DNA of 15,465 nucleotides from Acanthaster planci (taxonomy: Eukaryota > Echinodermata > Asteroidea > Valvatida > Acanthasteridae), in assembly GCF_001949145.1 (NCBI RefSeq), contig NW_019091553.1, forward strand, positions 77,428 to 92,892, written 5' to 3'. Positions 1 through 9,082 of this stretch are shown piece by piece. The first letter of the stretch is position 1; every line of letters starts with the position of its first letter. The position numbers and the translations under genes are program-made. Under the pieces are notes generated by a model that ran no database searches, was not told the DNA's origin, and worked only from the letters and a program-made list of their open reading frames with translations.

Positions 1-999
1 GCGTCGGAGAAAATAACCCGATGACAAAACTTAGCGGCGACGATAACAAGTGACATGACACCTCTCTATTTAAGTTTGGCATTGAGCACAACTGCTGCCC
101 TATTGCTGTACTCATTTTAATTTTAGCTTTTGTTTTAAGCACTTGAAGTCATAATGAAATGAAATTCATATGCAGTGATGGAAATTACCAGGCTTGGTTG
201 TTGCAGGGAATTACACTCCAAAAACACTAGCATGGACAATAACTCGCCACTCATGTGAGCTCATTGAGAGCGCATACTGGTAATTATACCTCCATGGCTG
301 CAGATTTATTCAACAGTTGCACTGGAGAAAGGAACAGCAAGTTTACATGTTCTACATGGCTGTTTCAAAGGGTGCATCAGATGCGGAGAATTTCAAATAA
401 ATGGCATACTTTCCAAACGTATTTTACATGTAATGTGATATTTGTCTTCTGCTTTCAACCTTCCCTAAACAGTCGCTAAATATGCAAATTCCTGTGTGTC
501 TGATTCTATTCGCTAAAGTTCTGATCAAGTGTAGTTCACCCTCTAGTCCATGATGCACAGCGGAGCGGCCAAGTTTTTGTTTTGCTTCCACGTTTCTGTG
601 TTACTCTGATCAACCGTAATGTATTGTAATAAATGTACATTCAGTATTTTGATGTACATGTATTTTCTAGTTTGATTTGTGCATTTTCTTGTTTTGGTGG
701 TATTTTCTCTTACATGTTTACTGTACATCTTACAGACTCGTTGACTCTACGTTACTGTACTAAGAAGTGATACATACCAGTAAGGTCAACAGGGTGACCC
801 TGGGATTGTTGGGTATTCTACGAGGTGGTGCGAGCAATTTGATTCCGGGCGCCAGTCCCCCTTATAGACCGACAGGAGTTGGTCTGCAGAAGATCAAGTG
901 GCATACCATGCTATACTTGTGATTCTGCACTAATTCCTGCTGGCAGTACCATCCTCTGTCCAGTTCAGGGTTAGCCCATGCCACACTTCAAAGGTCTGA
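1..999. other. non-coding DNA, nothing recognised
   Basis: Probably intron of PIK3C3 or DNA upstream of the DIRS-like element. I see no exon of VPS34 and no known family. A 13-nt palindrome, CAGGGTGACCCTG, lies at 790-802, and a GATGTACATGTAT word near 651-662. The part from about 780 to 999 becomes less AT-rich and may already belong to the retrotransposon. Confidence 0.5.
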
Positions 1000-1005
1000 G
1001 TTGTA

Positions 1006-1990
1006 TTGCGTTTGAAATCAAACACTCAGTTCCCCAACTTTACCACCGAAGCATCGCAGTCAACGAGTGGCGATGCACTCAGGGTTGAATTTTCCCCTGC
1101 AAGCTGGATCTGGGCACACCACCAACATGCGTCCCATTTCCCAAGCATTTCTACCAAGCAACATTGGCCAACAGCAAGTTCTCGACCATCACCTACAGGG
1201 GTCTACACTGGTCTAACAGTATGGCTCACAAGACCACACATCAGGACAGCCCCACGCCTCCCATGCTGTCTATACTGGCTGCCTCACCCCTGGTGCCATC
1301 GTCTTCAGACATGTTTTCAACTGGTGCATCTTGGTGTGACAGAGATGCTAATCCCTCTCAAGCCAACACCCCGTTGTTGTGGCCCCTACAGAGACAGTAC
1401 TGGGCCTCACGGGCACACCACAACCAGCGCCCGGGCAGCAGAACCCACTGGCCTCCTACGTCGTCGGGGCTTCTGAACACAGTACGTCACTCTGTCTTCC
1501 AGCTACCTTCTGGGCCTTTGTGGGAAGACTTATTCCAACCCTGCAGTCCTCCAGCCTTCTCCTGCTCTACCTGAACCTCAGCCTGAGCAAGCCTCCAACC
1601 CCTCACCAACTCACCAGGCCTCAACCACTGGCTCTATGACCAGGTCACCTGTGCGTAAGAAACGCAAAGCACTCCCCGTCTTCTTCCACAGGGTCCAAGT
1701 GCAAGAAGTCTTGCTCCTGCTCATGGCAGGACGTCTCTTCAGCCGACATTATGGGTCCATATACTCTTGGAGACACTCTCCTCAATAGCCAGTCACCAAG
1801 AGCCTAACCCTGCTCCCCTGGCGACTGCTCCAGATCTAGACCCTCTACCACCAGAATTTGATCCGCATCCACTGACAATCTGATCTTCTCATGATGGCTT
1901 CGTCTCCTCGACCTGCCTTGGTTCTGGTGCAAGCTACAGCTCACATCCTGCTTCAGCCCCCGGCCACTCAAGCTTTCAGAGGTAGGCGTC
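1006..1990 (+). pseudogene. possible ORF1 (gag-like) remnant of the DIRS-like element
   Basis: A C-rich stretch open in more than one + frame (about 1006-1476, 1164-1574 and 1379-1639), encoding Pro/Ser/Thr/Gln-rich protein without a clear domain. Near 1655-1670 the frame gives a basic VRKKRK, resembling a nuclear localisation signal, and near 1825-1880 a Pro/Asp-rich DLDPLPPEFDPHP. Position upstream of the reverse transcriptase is the main reason for the call. I do not recognise a conserved gag motif and the frame cannot be followed continuously. Confidence 0.35.
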
Positions 1991-2018
1991 ACTGCTCCGA
2001 TTTTGGAACTGTCGGCAG

Positions 2019-2960
2019 GTGACTTCAACATTTTTTGCAGGGTCTTGGGAGAAAGTCAAATCTGACAGCTTGATGCTTGTGACCATTTGCCATGGATACT
2101 CACTCAAATTCGGGAGCACCTCTCCCTCTGTACCTATCCTCCACCCGACTTCAGTTCTTTCCAACAGAAAAAAGCGAGAGGCACTGGAGTCTAAGATAGA
2201 CTCTCTCCTACAAAAGCCATCCGCACTGTTCCCAAATCTTGGGCAAACAAGGGCTTCATCTCAGTGTTCTTCCTCACTCCAAAGAAAGAACTCAACAGTT
2301 GGCAACCTATTGTCAACCTCATGCCTCCGCACGGAGACTTTTCGGACAGTCATCTAGTCTCTCCCGATTCCTTGCTGGGCCTTTTCCATAGACCTGAAAG
2401 ATGCCATGTACCTCCACATTCCGATTCACCCACAAAGGTAAAAGTACCTACTCTTCCTATAAGACAGGAACCTTTACGAATTCACAGCTCTTCCCTTCGG
2501 CCTCTCAACCTCACTTAGAGTGTTTACAAGGATTGGCAACATCGTTGCTGGTCACCTTTGAACGTGGGACATCATGCTGTTCCAATACTTTGATGACTGG
2601 CTCATCATCGGCAGATTATCCAATGAGACAGCGGTTTCCACCCACCTTACTTGCTATATCACGAACCACCTAGGCTTTATGATCAAGTACAAGAAGTCAA
2701 AACTCACCCCAACGCAATATCCGACATATCTAGGGGCAGCTATCAACCTTCAACAGGGTATAATCTCACCAACGACCGAACACATCAACAACCTTCTGGA
2801 TTGCATGAGGGTCTTTTCTATTGAGCAGTTGGCTCCTGTTTGCACCTGGCTCAGCCCCCTCAGATTGATGGCCAGGATTATGGCCCTCATTCCCCTCTGC
2901 TGGCTATACATGCGTCCACTACATCTTCAGCCCTAGCTCTCTACAGACTGAAATAGAACT
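2019..2960 (+). pseudogene. reverse transcriptase of the DIRS-like element, broken
   Basis: Starts with a DIRS-typical lead-in (SWEKVKSDSLMLVTICHGYS). The fingers region gives ISVFFLTPKKELNSWQPIVN. Motif A is DLKDAMYLHIPIHP with its Asp at 2391-2393; motif B is EFTALPFGLSTSLRVFTRIG from 2478; motif C is YFDDW with the Asp pair at 2592-2597. A thumb-like LGFMIKYKKSKLTPTQYPTY follows from about 2671. The catalytic aspartates survive, but the frame changes between lead-in (frame of 2019), fingers (frame of 2264) and motif A, and a stop lies at 2439-2441. No function is expected. Confidence 0.88.
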
Positions 2961-2980
2961 CAATCAACCTCCACGTCCCC

Positions 2981-3780
2981 ATGTCAAATTTCATTCACCC
3001 CCATCTCCAATGGTGGCTAGTGAAAGGACCCTCTCCCCTGGAATCCCCTTCCCCAGGGCGAATCCGGAAATACCAAAATTTCAGATGGTTCTTATCTGGG
3101 CTGGGAAGCTTCCCTGCCTCCACTTCAAGCATCGGGTACATGGGACCATCACAGGCAAGAGGGTCCTCATATGCTCAGACAATTCCACTGTGGTTTCATA
3201 CATCAATCATCAAGGGGGCATGCACTGTCCTCGCCTATGCCTCCTCCTGATGAGACAGATGTTCCTTTGGGGCTAGGATCATGGCATCGACCTCCAGGCA
3301 ACCCACACCCCGGTGTCAATAACTCCATGGCAGATGCCCTCTCTCAGGGGAAGATACATCGGATGGAGTGGACTTTCCACACCAGCTTGATCGAACAGAT
3401 CTTTGCCAAAGTGGAAAAACTGAACATCTACCTATATACCTCCATGGAGAATGCCCAACTGCCAGTGTTCTGTACCAGATTTTACCACACACAGGCTTGG
3501 GCGACAAATGCTCTTCAGGTCAGCTGGGTAGGGATGTTGACCTGCACCTTTCCCCAAATATCCCTGATACCAGTGGTAGTTTCTAAATAAAAAAAAAGTG
3601 GTGTGGTATTCTTCTCATCGCCCCCTTCTGCCAGCCATGGTTCCCATGCCTAACCAGATTCCTCGTATGGGTGCCAACAGTCTTTCCCACTAGGCTGGAT
3701 CTACTCCACCAACTGAAGTCTGGCATTCTTTACCCTCACCAAGCATCCCTACACCTGACTTTCTGGCTATTGTCAAACAT
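2981..3780 (+). pseudogene. RNase H and connection region of the DIRS-like element, broken
   Basis: HPHLQWWL (from about 2996) is the RT-RNase H linker typical of DIRS elements. The first RNase H motif is degraded to DGSYLGWEAS (Asp at 3084-3086), followed by ASGTWDHHRQE. LICSDNSTVVSYINHQGG (about 3165-3218) carries the conserved DNSTVV core, and PGVNNSMADALSQGKIHR (about 3309-3362) matches the C-terminal ADALS region. Frames switch several times. A ten-base-class A run near 3588-3597 interrupts the region before recognisable sequence resumes (LIAPF..., then RLDLLHQLKSG at about 3690). Confidence 0.82.
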
Positions 3781-4470
3781 TCCTTCCTGTCAGCAGGACT
3801 TTCTGATGAAGCTGCTGAGATGGCCTCAAAGAGCCGACGCCAATCTACGAGCAGCATCTATGATGCCAGATAACGGCATTTTACTTCATGGTGTTCAGAG
3901 CAAGGTCTCACTCTGACCAACATTTCTGTGACTTCTACAGCTGATTTTTTCATGCACCTATTCAAATCAGACCGACAAATTTCAACCATCTGCAACTACC
4001 GGGCGGCCATTGAGGCTGTACATGAGGGATTCCCTGACAGTTTGACTATGTCTGACAGTGATGCTCTTAAACACCTACATGTACTCCGCGGAATGTTTCT
4101 TAAGCGTCCTCTTACAAAGAGACTATTACCTTCCTGGGACTTGTCAGCTTTTCAACTGCTTGCTGGTGCCTCCCCCCACCCCTTTTGAGCCTCCCAGCAA
4201 TGCATTGTTGATTAATTTGATGGTGAAACTGGCACTCCTATTAGCAGTTACTACCTCGCGCCGTGGAGTTTCTCACCAAGAACCCGTCGGTGTCCTTCCA
4301 CCCTCCTGACATACATGTATGTGTACCAGACATTACTAAGCACACTGGGACTCCTGGCAACAAACCATGGTGCCCAGTGTGAACTCTTATATGGTACCTA
4401 GCCAGAACTAGAGAGCTCAGAGGTACGACATCGCAGCTCTTCATTACTACCATAAAACATCGCTGTTCAA
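3781..4470 (+). pseudogene. tyrosine recombinase of the DIRS-like element, truncated
   Basis: The core-binding half is clear: AAEMASKSRRQSTSSIYDAR then RHFTSWCSEQGLTLTN, with an in-frame stop at 3871-3873, followed by ADFFMHLFKSDRQISTICNY and RAAIEAVHEGF. LLLAVTTSRRGV (about 4236-4271) holds the probable first catalytic Arg. TLIWYLARTRELRG (about 4383-4424) is the linker before the second catalytic cluster, with a stop at 4380-4382. At least three reading frames are needed. The C-terminal HxxR block and nucleophilic Tyr of this family are not visible, so the gene is truncated as well as frameshifted. Confidence 0.85.
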
Positions 4471-5230
4471 TGCGAAAATGTTACTTTACACATTAAGACG
4501 TTACTTCATGTCTGTGTAAAGTATCAGCTAAGACCCCCCCAAAAGTCTCCGGCTTCTGTTCACCGTGCATGTTGACGTAGACCTGCGTGTCGGCAAAGTA
4601 AAGAATTTTTTTATTTTGCATAAAACGGTTGCCAAAAGCCGCCAAACTTACTTGATCGGCAGGAATTCTGCTACGGAATTTTAACGTGTTTTCAATGGGT
4701 GGGAGAAGGAATCCCCCTTGGCTTCCATTCATTTCAGTCGGACACTCTTAACAGATGATGTCATTCGTGTATCTGTACACGAAGGCCATGTCGGAATCAG
4801 TTGGCTGCGGCTTGATATTGTGCGTGATTCTGTGGGAACTGGCTGTGGATGCTGCCAAATACTTCGTGTAATTTCTGGTCACTTGTCAAACTCACTACCC
4901 AGGGGGTGAGTTATGCCCCTCAGTATTTTGTCAGTCCTGTCTTTCAGTCGTCATTCGTACGCTAAGTTGAATGTTAAACGAAGTGGTCTTACATCCTGCT
5001 TACGTATACAAATTGAAAACACTTTTAAACAACAAACTATGAGGAGCCAGTCTATTTCAGTGTTGGTGAGGCAGTGGCAGTACATACGCATGCAGTGCAT
5101 GAAGTGGACATGGACATTGCGTTATGACAATGCATGTAACAACTCATGCATCGTCACTTGCCAAGAGCAAAGGTAGATTAGAGTGAGAGATTTTATTTTC
5201 GGAGCTGCATTTTCCCCCCAATATTTTATA
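4471..5230. other. unassigned DNA after the DIRS-like element
   Basis: No gene is recognised with confidence. A hairpin with perfect 10-bp arms lies at 4483-4522. On the minus strand 4493-4732 is open for 79 codons with a protein-like composition (for example AAFGNRFMQNKKILYFADTQ), but I do not recognise it and the length is within chance. A near-palindrome around GACAATGCATG/CATGCATCGTC lies at 5127-5157. The stretch could include the lost 3' end of the retrotransposon. Confidence 0.4.
4483..4522. repeat. short inverted repeat (hairpin)
   Basis: ACTTTACACA at 4483-4492 and TGTGTAAAGT at 4513-4522 are perfect reverse complements around a 20-nt loop. It lies just beyond the last recognisable recombinase sequence, so it could mark the retrotransposon edge. 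Function unknown. Confidence 0.6.
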
Positions 5231-5487
5231 TGCAACTTGTTTGTTGTAAGCTAAAACAGAAAACAATGTGCACAGTATTTCATTTACCTAATGAGAATTT
5301 TGTCTTCATTTTGACTCTGGAGCTGAACTGGTTTGATTTAGTTTTTTCATAAGCCATTTGACGTGCAACTTGTTTCCTTTAAGCAAAAGCAGAAAACAAT
5401 GTGCAAAGAATGTCACCTCATAAAAATTTCATTTAAATCTGGAAATTGGAGCTGAACATTTATATTTCACATTTAATTTTTCCATGG
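5231..5487. repeat. two-copy tandem repeat, period about 133 bp
   Basis: The unit beginning GCAACTTGTTT at 5232 recurs at 5365. Both copies share CAGAAAACAATGTGCA, a diverged middle and GGAGCTGAAC, and end in a T-rich tail. The second copy fades near 5487. This is a local duplication of unknown origin. Confidence 0.75.
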
Positions 5488-5779
5488 TTGTGCTACTGTA
5501 TTTCCAACAAACTCAATCTTGCCAAGAATTGAAACCTTATGTTTGAGTCAGATGACTGAAACCATCGCCTCACGTCTTATTTTATGGTCTTTTTATTAAT
5601 TCAAAGTTGTTAATCTACACTTCCCATGGTAACAAGGCCATGCACTCTAAAGTACATGTATATGTGCATTCATCAATCCTAGGGGAAAAAAGAGAAAAAA
5701 AACTAGAGGTCATCTGTCTGTTTGCCAACAGAACAGAGGGTTTTTTTGCACTTGTGTTGTTAATTTGAACAACAAATCT
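5488..5779. other. AT-rich non-coding DNA
   Basis: No gene, exon or repeat family recognised. Contains an ACATGTATATGTGCAT-like palindromic word near 5652-5670 and A-rich runs near 5685-5702. Confidence 0.5.
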
Positions 5780-6520
5780 ACTGTACAAACCTGAGAGCGT
5801 AATTATTTCATCATGACCATTTGGGTCCAAGGTTTCAACCCAATCAGGCATGTACATGTACTTCAGGAAATAACATGCTTTAAAGATTGTATGTACTGTG
5901 TAATTTAATTCCTCATCTGATGACGTCATCATCACGACTACAACACTTCCTTTTCTTGTTATCTGCAAAGTTTCAACTCGATGAGATATGTACATGTACC
6001 TCAGGAGATAGAGGGCTTTAAACAGTGAATTGTTAAGGTCATGTGACTTGTCACCTCATGACGTCATTATCACATGAGGTCAGTATTTGCCTAAAGCACT
6101 ACCTTTCCAAGATATCAGCAAGGTTTGAACCCAATTGGACGTACATGTACACTTCACGAGATATGGAATTTTAAACAATGCACATTTAATGTCACATAAC
6201 TTGTCACAGGATCACGTCGTCATCACATCTAGTCAATTTTTTTCTAAAGCACTCCCCTTCTTAGATATCTGGAAGGTTTGAACCAAATCGAATAAGTACT
6301 TCACGAGGTATTGTGCTTTGAAGAGTGCCCCTTTAATGTCGTGTTACTTGTCATCTGATGACGTTGTCATCACATAAGGTCCATAATTGTCTAAATCACT
6401 TCCTTTTCAAGATATTTGCAAGGTTTTGACCCAATTGGGCATATATTTCAGGAGATATAGAGTTTTAAATAGTGCACCTTTAATGTCACATGACTCGTTT
6501 GCTGATGACATTGTAATATA
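5780..6520. repeat. degenerate tandem array, units of about 138-153 bp
   Basis: The anchor AAGGTTT(C/G)AACCCAAT recurs at about 5829, 5967, 6120, 6273 and 6420, giving spacings of 138, 153, 153 and 147. Each unit shows the same order of words: the anchor, a GTACATGTAC-type or equivalent word, TTCAGGAGATA, a TTTAAA..GT word, a run like TTAATGTCACATGACTTGTCA, TGATGACGTCAT, and a CTAAAGCACT..CCTTTTCAAGATAT word. The order and spacing support a satellite-like array or a transposable element with internal tandem repeats. Full eight-base TGACGTCA is kept at 5921-5928 and 6059-6066 and is degraded in the other units. Confidence 0.85.
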
Positions 6521-7345
6521 CAAATATTGTTGGGGGGGGTTTGTCATCCTCGCTTCATCTGTGTGAAGAAGTACACCACTTATGCGCTTCATGCAGTTGA
6601 CTTCAGTGTTTTAGCTGTCATCTAATGAACAATTCACGCTTCAATCTGTTACGGTTGATTTTTTACCGAACTTTGAAGAATAAAAGAACTCTTTATCATA
6701 ACTTCTGATCTAATGATGTCATTGACCCAAATTTCACATGTGTTAACTGGGTGAAGATCATCGTCTACAAGAATTTCCAGGCGATTCGGACAAACTTCAC
6801 CACAGACATCTATTCAAAATTCATTTTTTCAGAATTTTTAATGTGCCGCTAGAGGGCGCTTGACAATTACGTGATGTCATCAGTAGATTATTTGAAGAAT
6901 ACTATATACCCCAACAGACTAATACCGTTGAAAAAACCTTTAGCTGTTACTACTTGTACACAATAAGACTACTTCCAGAAGGAAGGGTCATGTGATTTGA
7001 CCCACACGAGATGGATTGAAGATTTTACTCTGGCACTTGCCACAAACAGAATTTTGTGGGAGACCACGGTTGATTTTATATGGATTTTTACAACATTAAC
7101 GTGATACTTAAATATTCAAACTTTAATAATAAATCACTCAGTGATGGCATCATGACGTAATTATTTTAATATTCTCTGTGCCTCCAGGTCTTTCCTTTGT
7201 GCGTCTTTCCTTTGTGTAACTATGAGGACGACTGAAGATCACTAAATATCCAAAATTGGGCCTTGAAAATGTGTATAAAGTCAGTGGGCTGAAGTAAATA
7301 TTAAAAATTCAATAAAAAAATCACTTGATGACGTCATCGTTCTGT
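6521..7345. repeat. repeat-derived DNA with GATGACGTCAT-type words
   Basis: Continues the flavour of the array at 5780-6520 without clear unit alignment. GATGTCAT-type words occur near 6714, 6873 and 7145, and TGACGTCA at 7329-7336. Two segments ending near 7165 and 7340 (AAATATT..AATAAA..ATCACT..GATG) resemble each other at a spacing of about 184. A G8 run lies at 6530-6537 and a CTCF-like core at 6846-6859. No coding potential is seen. Confidence 0.5.
6846..6859 (+). promoter_or_regulatory. CTCF-like core motif
   Basis: CCGCTAGAGGGCGC agrees with the vertebrate CTCF core CCASYAGRKGGCRS at 13 of 14 positions, the one mismatch being G for A at position 3. It sits inside repeat-like DNA, and similar TAGAGGGCGC words are common in invertebrate repeats, so binding is unproven. 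Confidence 0.3.
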
Positions 7346-7446
7346 GCACGTCTTTGAACTAAGGTCCTTCATTGTTCCTTCCAAAGTTGCAAAAGGACCG
7401 AAGTCGATGGCAGAAGAAACGTAGACAAAACAAATGGGCTTTTGTA

Positions 7447-7494
7447 AGAAGAGGAAGAAGAAGAAAGAAGAAAAAAAAAGAACTAAAAGAAGAC
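7447..7494. repeat. purine tract (GAA/AAG-rich)
   Basis: About 48 nt almost wholly A and G on the + strand, with AAGAAGAGGAAGAAG-type triplets, followed by a short T-rich run (CCTTTTTTCTC). The apparent Lys/Arg-rich open frame across it is compositional. Confidence 0.7.
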
Positions 7495-7877
7495 CTTTTT
7501 TCTCAAAATTGCGAAATGCCAAAAAAAAAGCCGCTTCACTGCACCACTGTTTGACCAAGCCTTTGACCAAAAACTGGAGTCTTTTTTGGCCTAAGCCCTA
7601 ATTTTTATCGGCATATTATCCAATAAATCTCGGTAGTATTAGAGTACACACAAATTATGTACATGTACTGACTGATGAAGAAATGCACAACTCTGACATG
7701 TTAATACATGTCTTATGAGTGGCATATGGTGCTACTGTTGTGTTATCTATGGATGAATAAAACATGGAAGGATACTTCCATGCTATGACAGGCATGATAT
7801 TGGAGGAGGTTGGGGGAGTGTTGGGTATTTCATATTTAAGTCTACATTTATTCAGTCTTAAGAGAAGAGTTAATGAG

Positions 7878-8012
7878 CAAAGTGGCATGTCCATGTGGAC
7901 AAAGTGGGAGACAGGGCAAGTTGCAAATGGATGAAAGGGCAAGTGGGTATAGTGGCAAATGGGCGAAGGGGTAGATGGAAGAAGTGGTAATGGCTTGGTA
8001 AATGGGTGAAGT
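7878..8012. repeat. degenerate minisatellite, unit near 18 nt
   Basis: Words such as GGCAAATGGGCGAA, GGTAAATGGGTGAA, GGCAAGTGGGTATAGT and GCAAATGGATGAAAGG follow one another on the + strand. They suggest an old tandem array of a short G/A-rich unit that has drifted. Confidence 0.55.
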
Positions 8013-8273
8013 GACAGCAAAGCCGTTGTCGGTGTAGGGGCAGAGCTGAGGTCAGATGAGGGGGCTATTTGTACAAAAAAAAAGGAACGATGGAAGGAAA
8101 TAATGGTTTAAAGCCTTGGTCATGGATGCTGTCCAGTAGGAGCCTATTTGCCACTGTTAGTGCTACAGTTACGTTACCTTATCAACTGGGCCAGTATTTT
8201 TCATTGCTTCAATATCCCATTTACATCAGCCATCACAATTTCATTACGTATAAATGATTATTTTTTCTTGCAG

Positions 8274-8441
8274 ATGGACCTAGCAACCTTTCTAATTGAT
8301 CGAGCCTGCCACAACTACTCGCTAGCAAACTATTTGTACTGGTATTTACTAGTTGAGTCCGATGACCAAGACACTGTAGACACCAGGGTGACTCAGATGT
8401 ACCAGATGGTGCTGAAACGATTCAATGTGGCATTAATCAGG
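8274..8441 (+). CDS. PIK3C3: PIK3C3 exon a: helical domain segment
   Basis: 56 codons, phase 0 at both ends. It begins after TTTTTTCTTGCAG, with a pyrimidine tract just upstream, and ends at CAGG|GTAAAC. The translation starts MDLATFLIDRACHN and runs through [13 protein letters not shown] to KRFNVALIR, matching human VPS34 from about residue 471 ([23 protein letters not shown]). This is the last part of the PIK helical (accessory) domain, which packs against the kinase domain. The first codon is ATG, but it follows an acceptor and sits mid-protein, so I read it as internal, not a translation start. No preceding exon is recognisable in 1-8273, so the intron before it probably runs past the left edge of the window. 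Confidence 0.95.
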
Positions 8442-8796
8442 GTAAACCCTAGTTACTTCAAGCTATATGTACATGTATGGTGCCTATGATGCCTACATTT
8501 AAGCTGAAAAACTTGAGATTGTCATAAATTGTATACTCTACTTTATCAACTAGCAGTATCCTGTGACATAATTCACATGAGGATGATCAGAGTTTGGAAT
8601 TACATGTATACAGATTGGATTAAAGGCCTTGTGATGTTCATCGAGTTTAGATGTACTTGCATAATTTTCAAACAGCAAATGAAAAGAATGGGCACAATGA
8701 AAATATTGGACTTTGAAGCTGTTACTCAGCCACTTTTACTCAAGTATCTAGTGGATTTTCGCAATCTCAAAAATTTGAATGTGCCATTCATATTTT

Positions 8797-8845
8797 TCAA
8801 GAAGTACTTTGCATCTGGGAGATGTTAATTTTAACTATATTGATA
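8797..8845 (-). repeat. fragment of the tRNA-derived repeat family
   Basis: TTTTTCAAGAAGTACTTTGCAT..GAGATGTTAATTTTAA here matches the inner end of the inverted pair at 9033-9073. In translation both give FK(K/M)..F.S.RC, a useful visual check. It is therefore a third, partial copy placed next to the left arm. Confidence 0.7.
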
Positions 8846-8860
8846 AATCATAAACACTGC

Positions 8861-9067
8861 ATACTCAGTGCCTCTCAGAGAGCTTGCAAAAAAATTCCCC
8901 AACTTACTCGGGTGGAACTTCAACCCACGACCTCCTGCTTACCAGTGCAGATGTCTTAACCACTCAACCACTGAGCTTGCTGGGGTCAGCTGGGCAGTCT
9001 GAGTCAGATGTAGCTGTGAGTACTGCAAACTATTTCAAGATGTGCTTTGTGTCATGGAGATGTTAAT
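8861..9067 (-). mobile_element. tRNA-derived SINE-like repeat, left arm
   Basis: Read on the minus strand, this copy has a tRNA-like core with Leu/Ser-type A-box wording (GCTCAGTGGTTGAGTGGTTAAG, + positions about 8955-8977, given here as two parts GCTCAGTGGTT and GAGTGGTTAAG). Its B-box is GGTTGAAGTTCC (+ positions 8914-8925, consensus GGTTCRANNCC). Flanking non-tRNA sequence is shared with the right arm, so it is a repeat and not a working tRNA gene. The arms are diverged copies of one family placed head to head. It could equally be a non-autonomous DNA element that captured a tRNA. Confidence 0.65.
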
Positions 9068-9082
9068 TTTAATTACCTGTGT

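Larger units (their letters stand above)
1000..4470 (+). mobile_element. DIRS-like tyrosine-recombinase retrotransposon, decayed
   Basis: A degenerate retroelement in the same orientation as PIK3C3. In order it shows a possible ORF1 remnant, reverse transcriptase, RNase H, and a tyrosine recombinase in place of a DDE integrase. That set and order define DIRS-order elements. Base composition here is richer in C and more balanced than the flanking AT-rich intron. Many stops and frame changes show it is inactive. Both ends are uncertain: I did not find the inverted or split repeats expected of DIRS elements, and the recombinase stops near 4470 without its C-terminal catalytic part, so the 3' end is probably deleted. 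Alternatives such as Gypsy are excluded by the recombinase and by RT/RNase H motif wording. Confidence 0.88.
7346..8273. other. intron DNA with simple repeats, upstream of exon a
   Basis: Contains a purine tract (7447-7494) and a degenerate G/A-rich minisatellite (about 7878-8012), annotated separately. The final 20 nt form the pyrimidine tract and CAG acceptor of PIK3C3 exon a. No VPS34 exon could be found here. Confidence 0.65.

Noticed and set aside
5780-6520. CRISPR array
   Set aside because: Repeats are long (about 140-153 bp), diverged and directly tandem with no short conserved repeats and unique spacers, and the DNA is animal.
7334-7570. Lys/Arg- or Phe/Leu-rich open frames over the purine tract
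   Set aside because: Composition follows directly from the GAA/AAG tract and T runs; no conserved protein features.
8274-8276. ATG as a PIK3C3 translation start
   Set aside because: It follows a pyrimidine tract and CAG acceptor and falls in the middle of the helical domain, so it is an internal codon. An alternative short start cannot be fully excluded without transcripts.
8908-8980. Functional tRNA gene on the minus strand
   Set aside because: A and B box-like words are present, but I could not fold a complete acceptor stem and cloverleaf, the sequence lies within a longer repeat, and the inverted partner is damaged in the A-box region.
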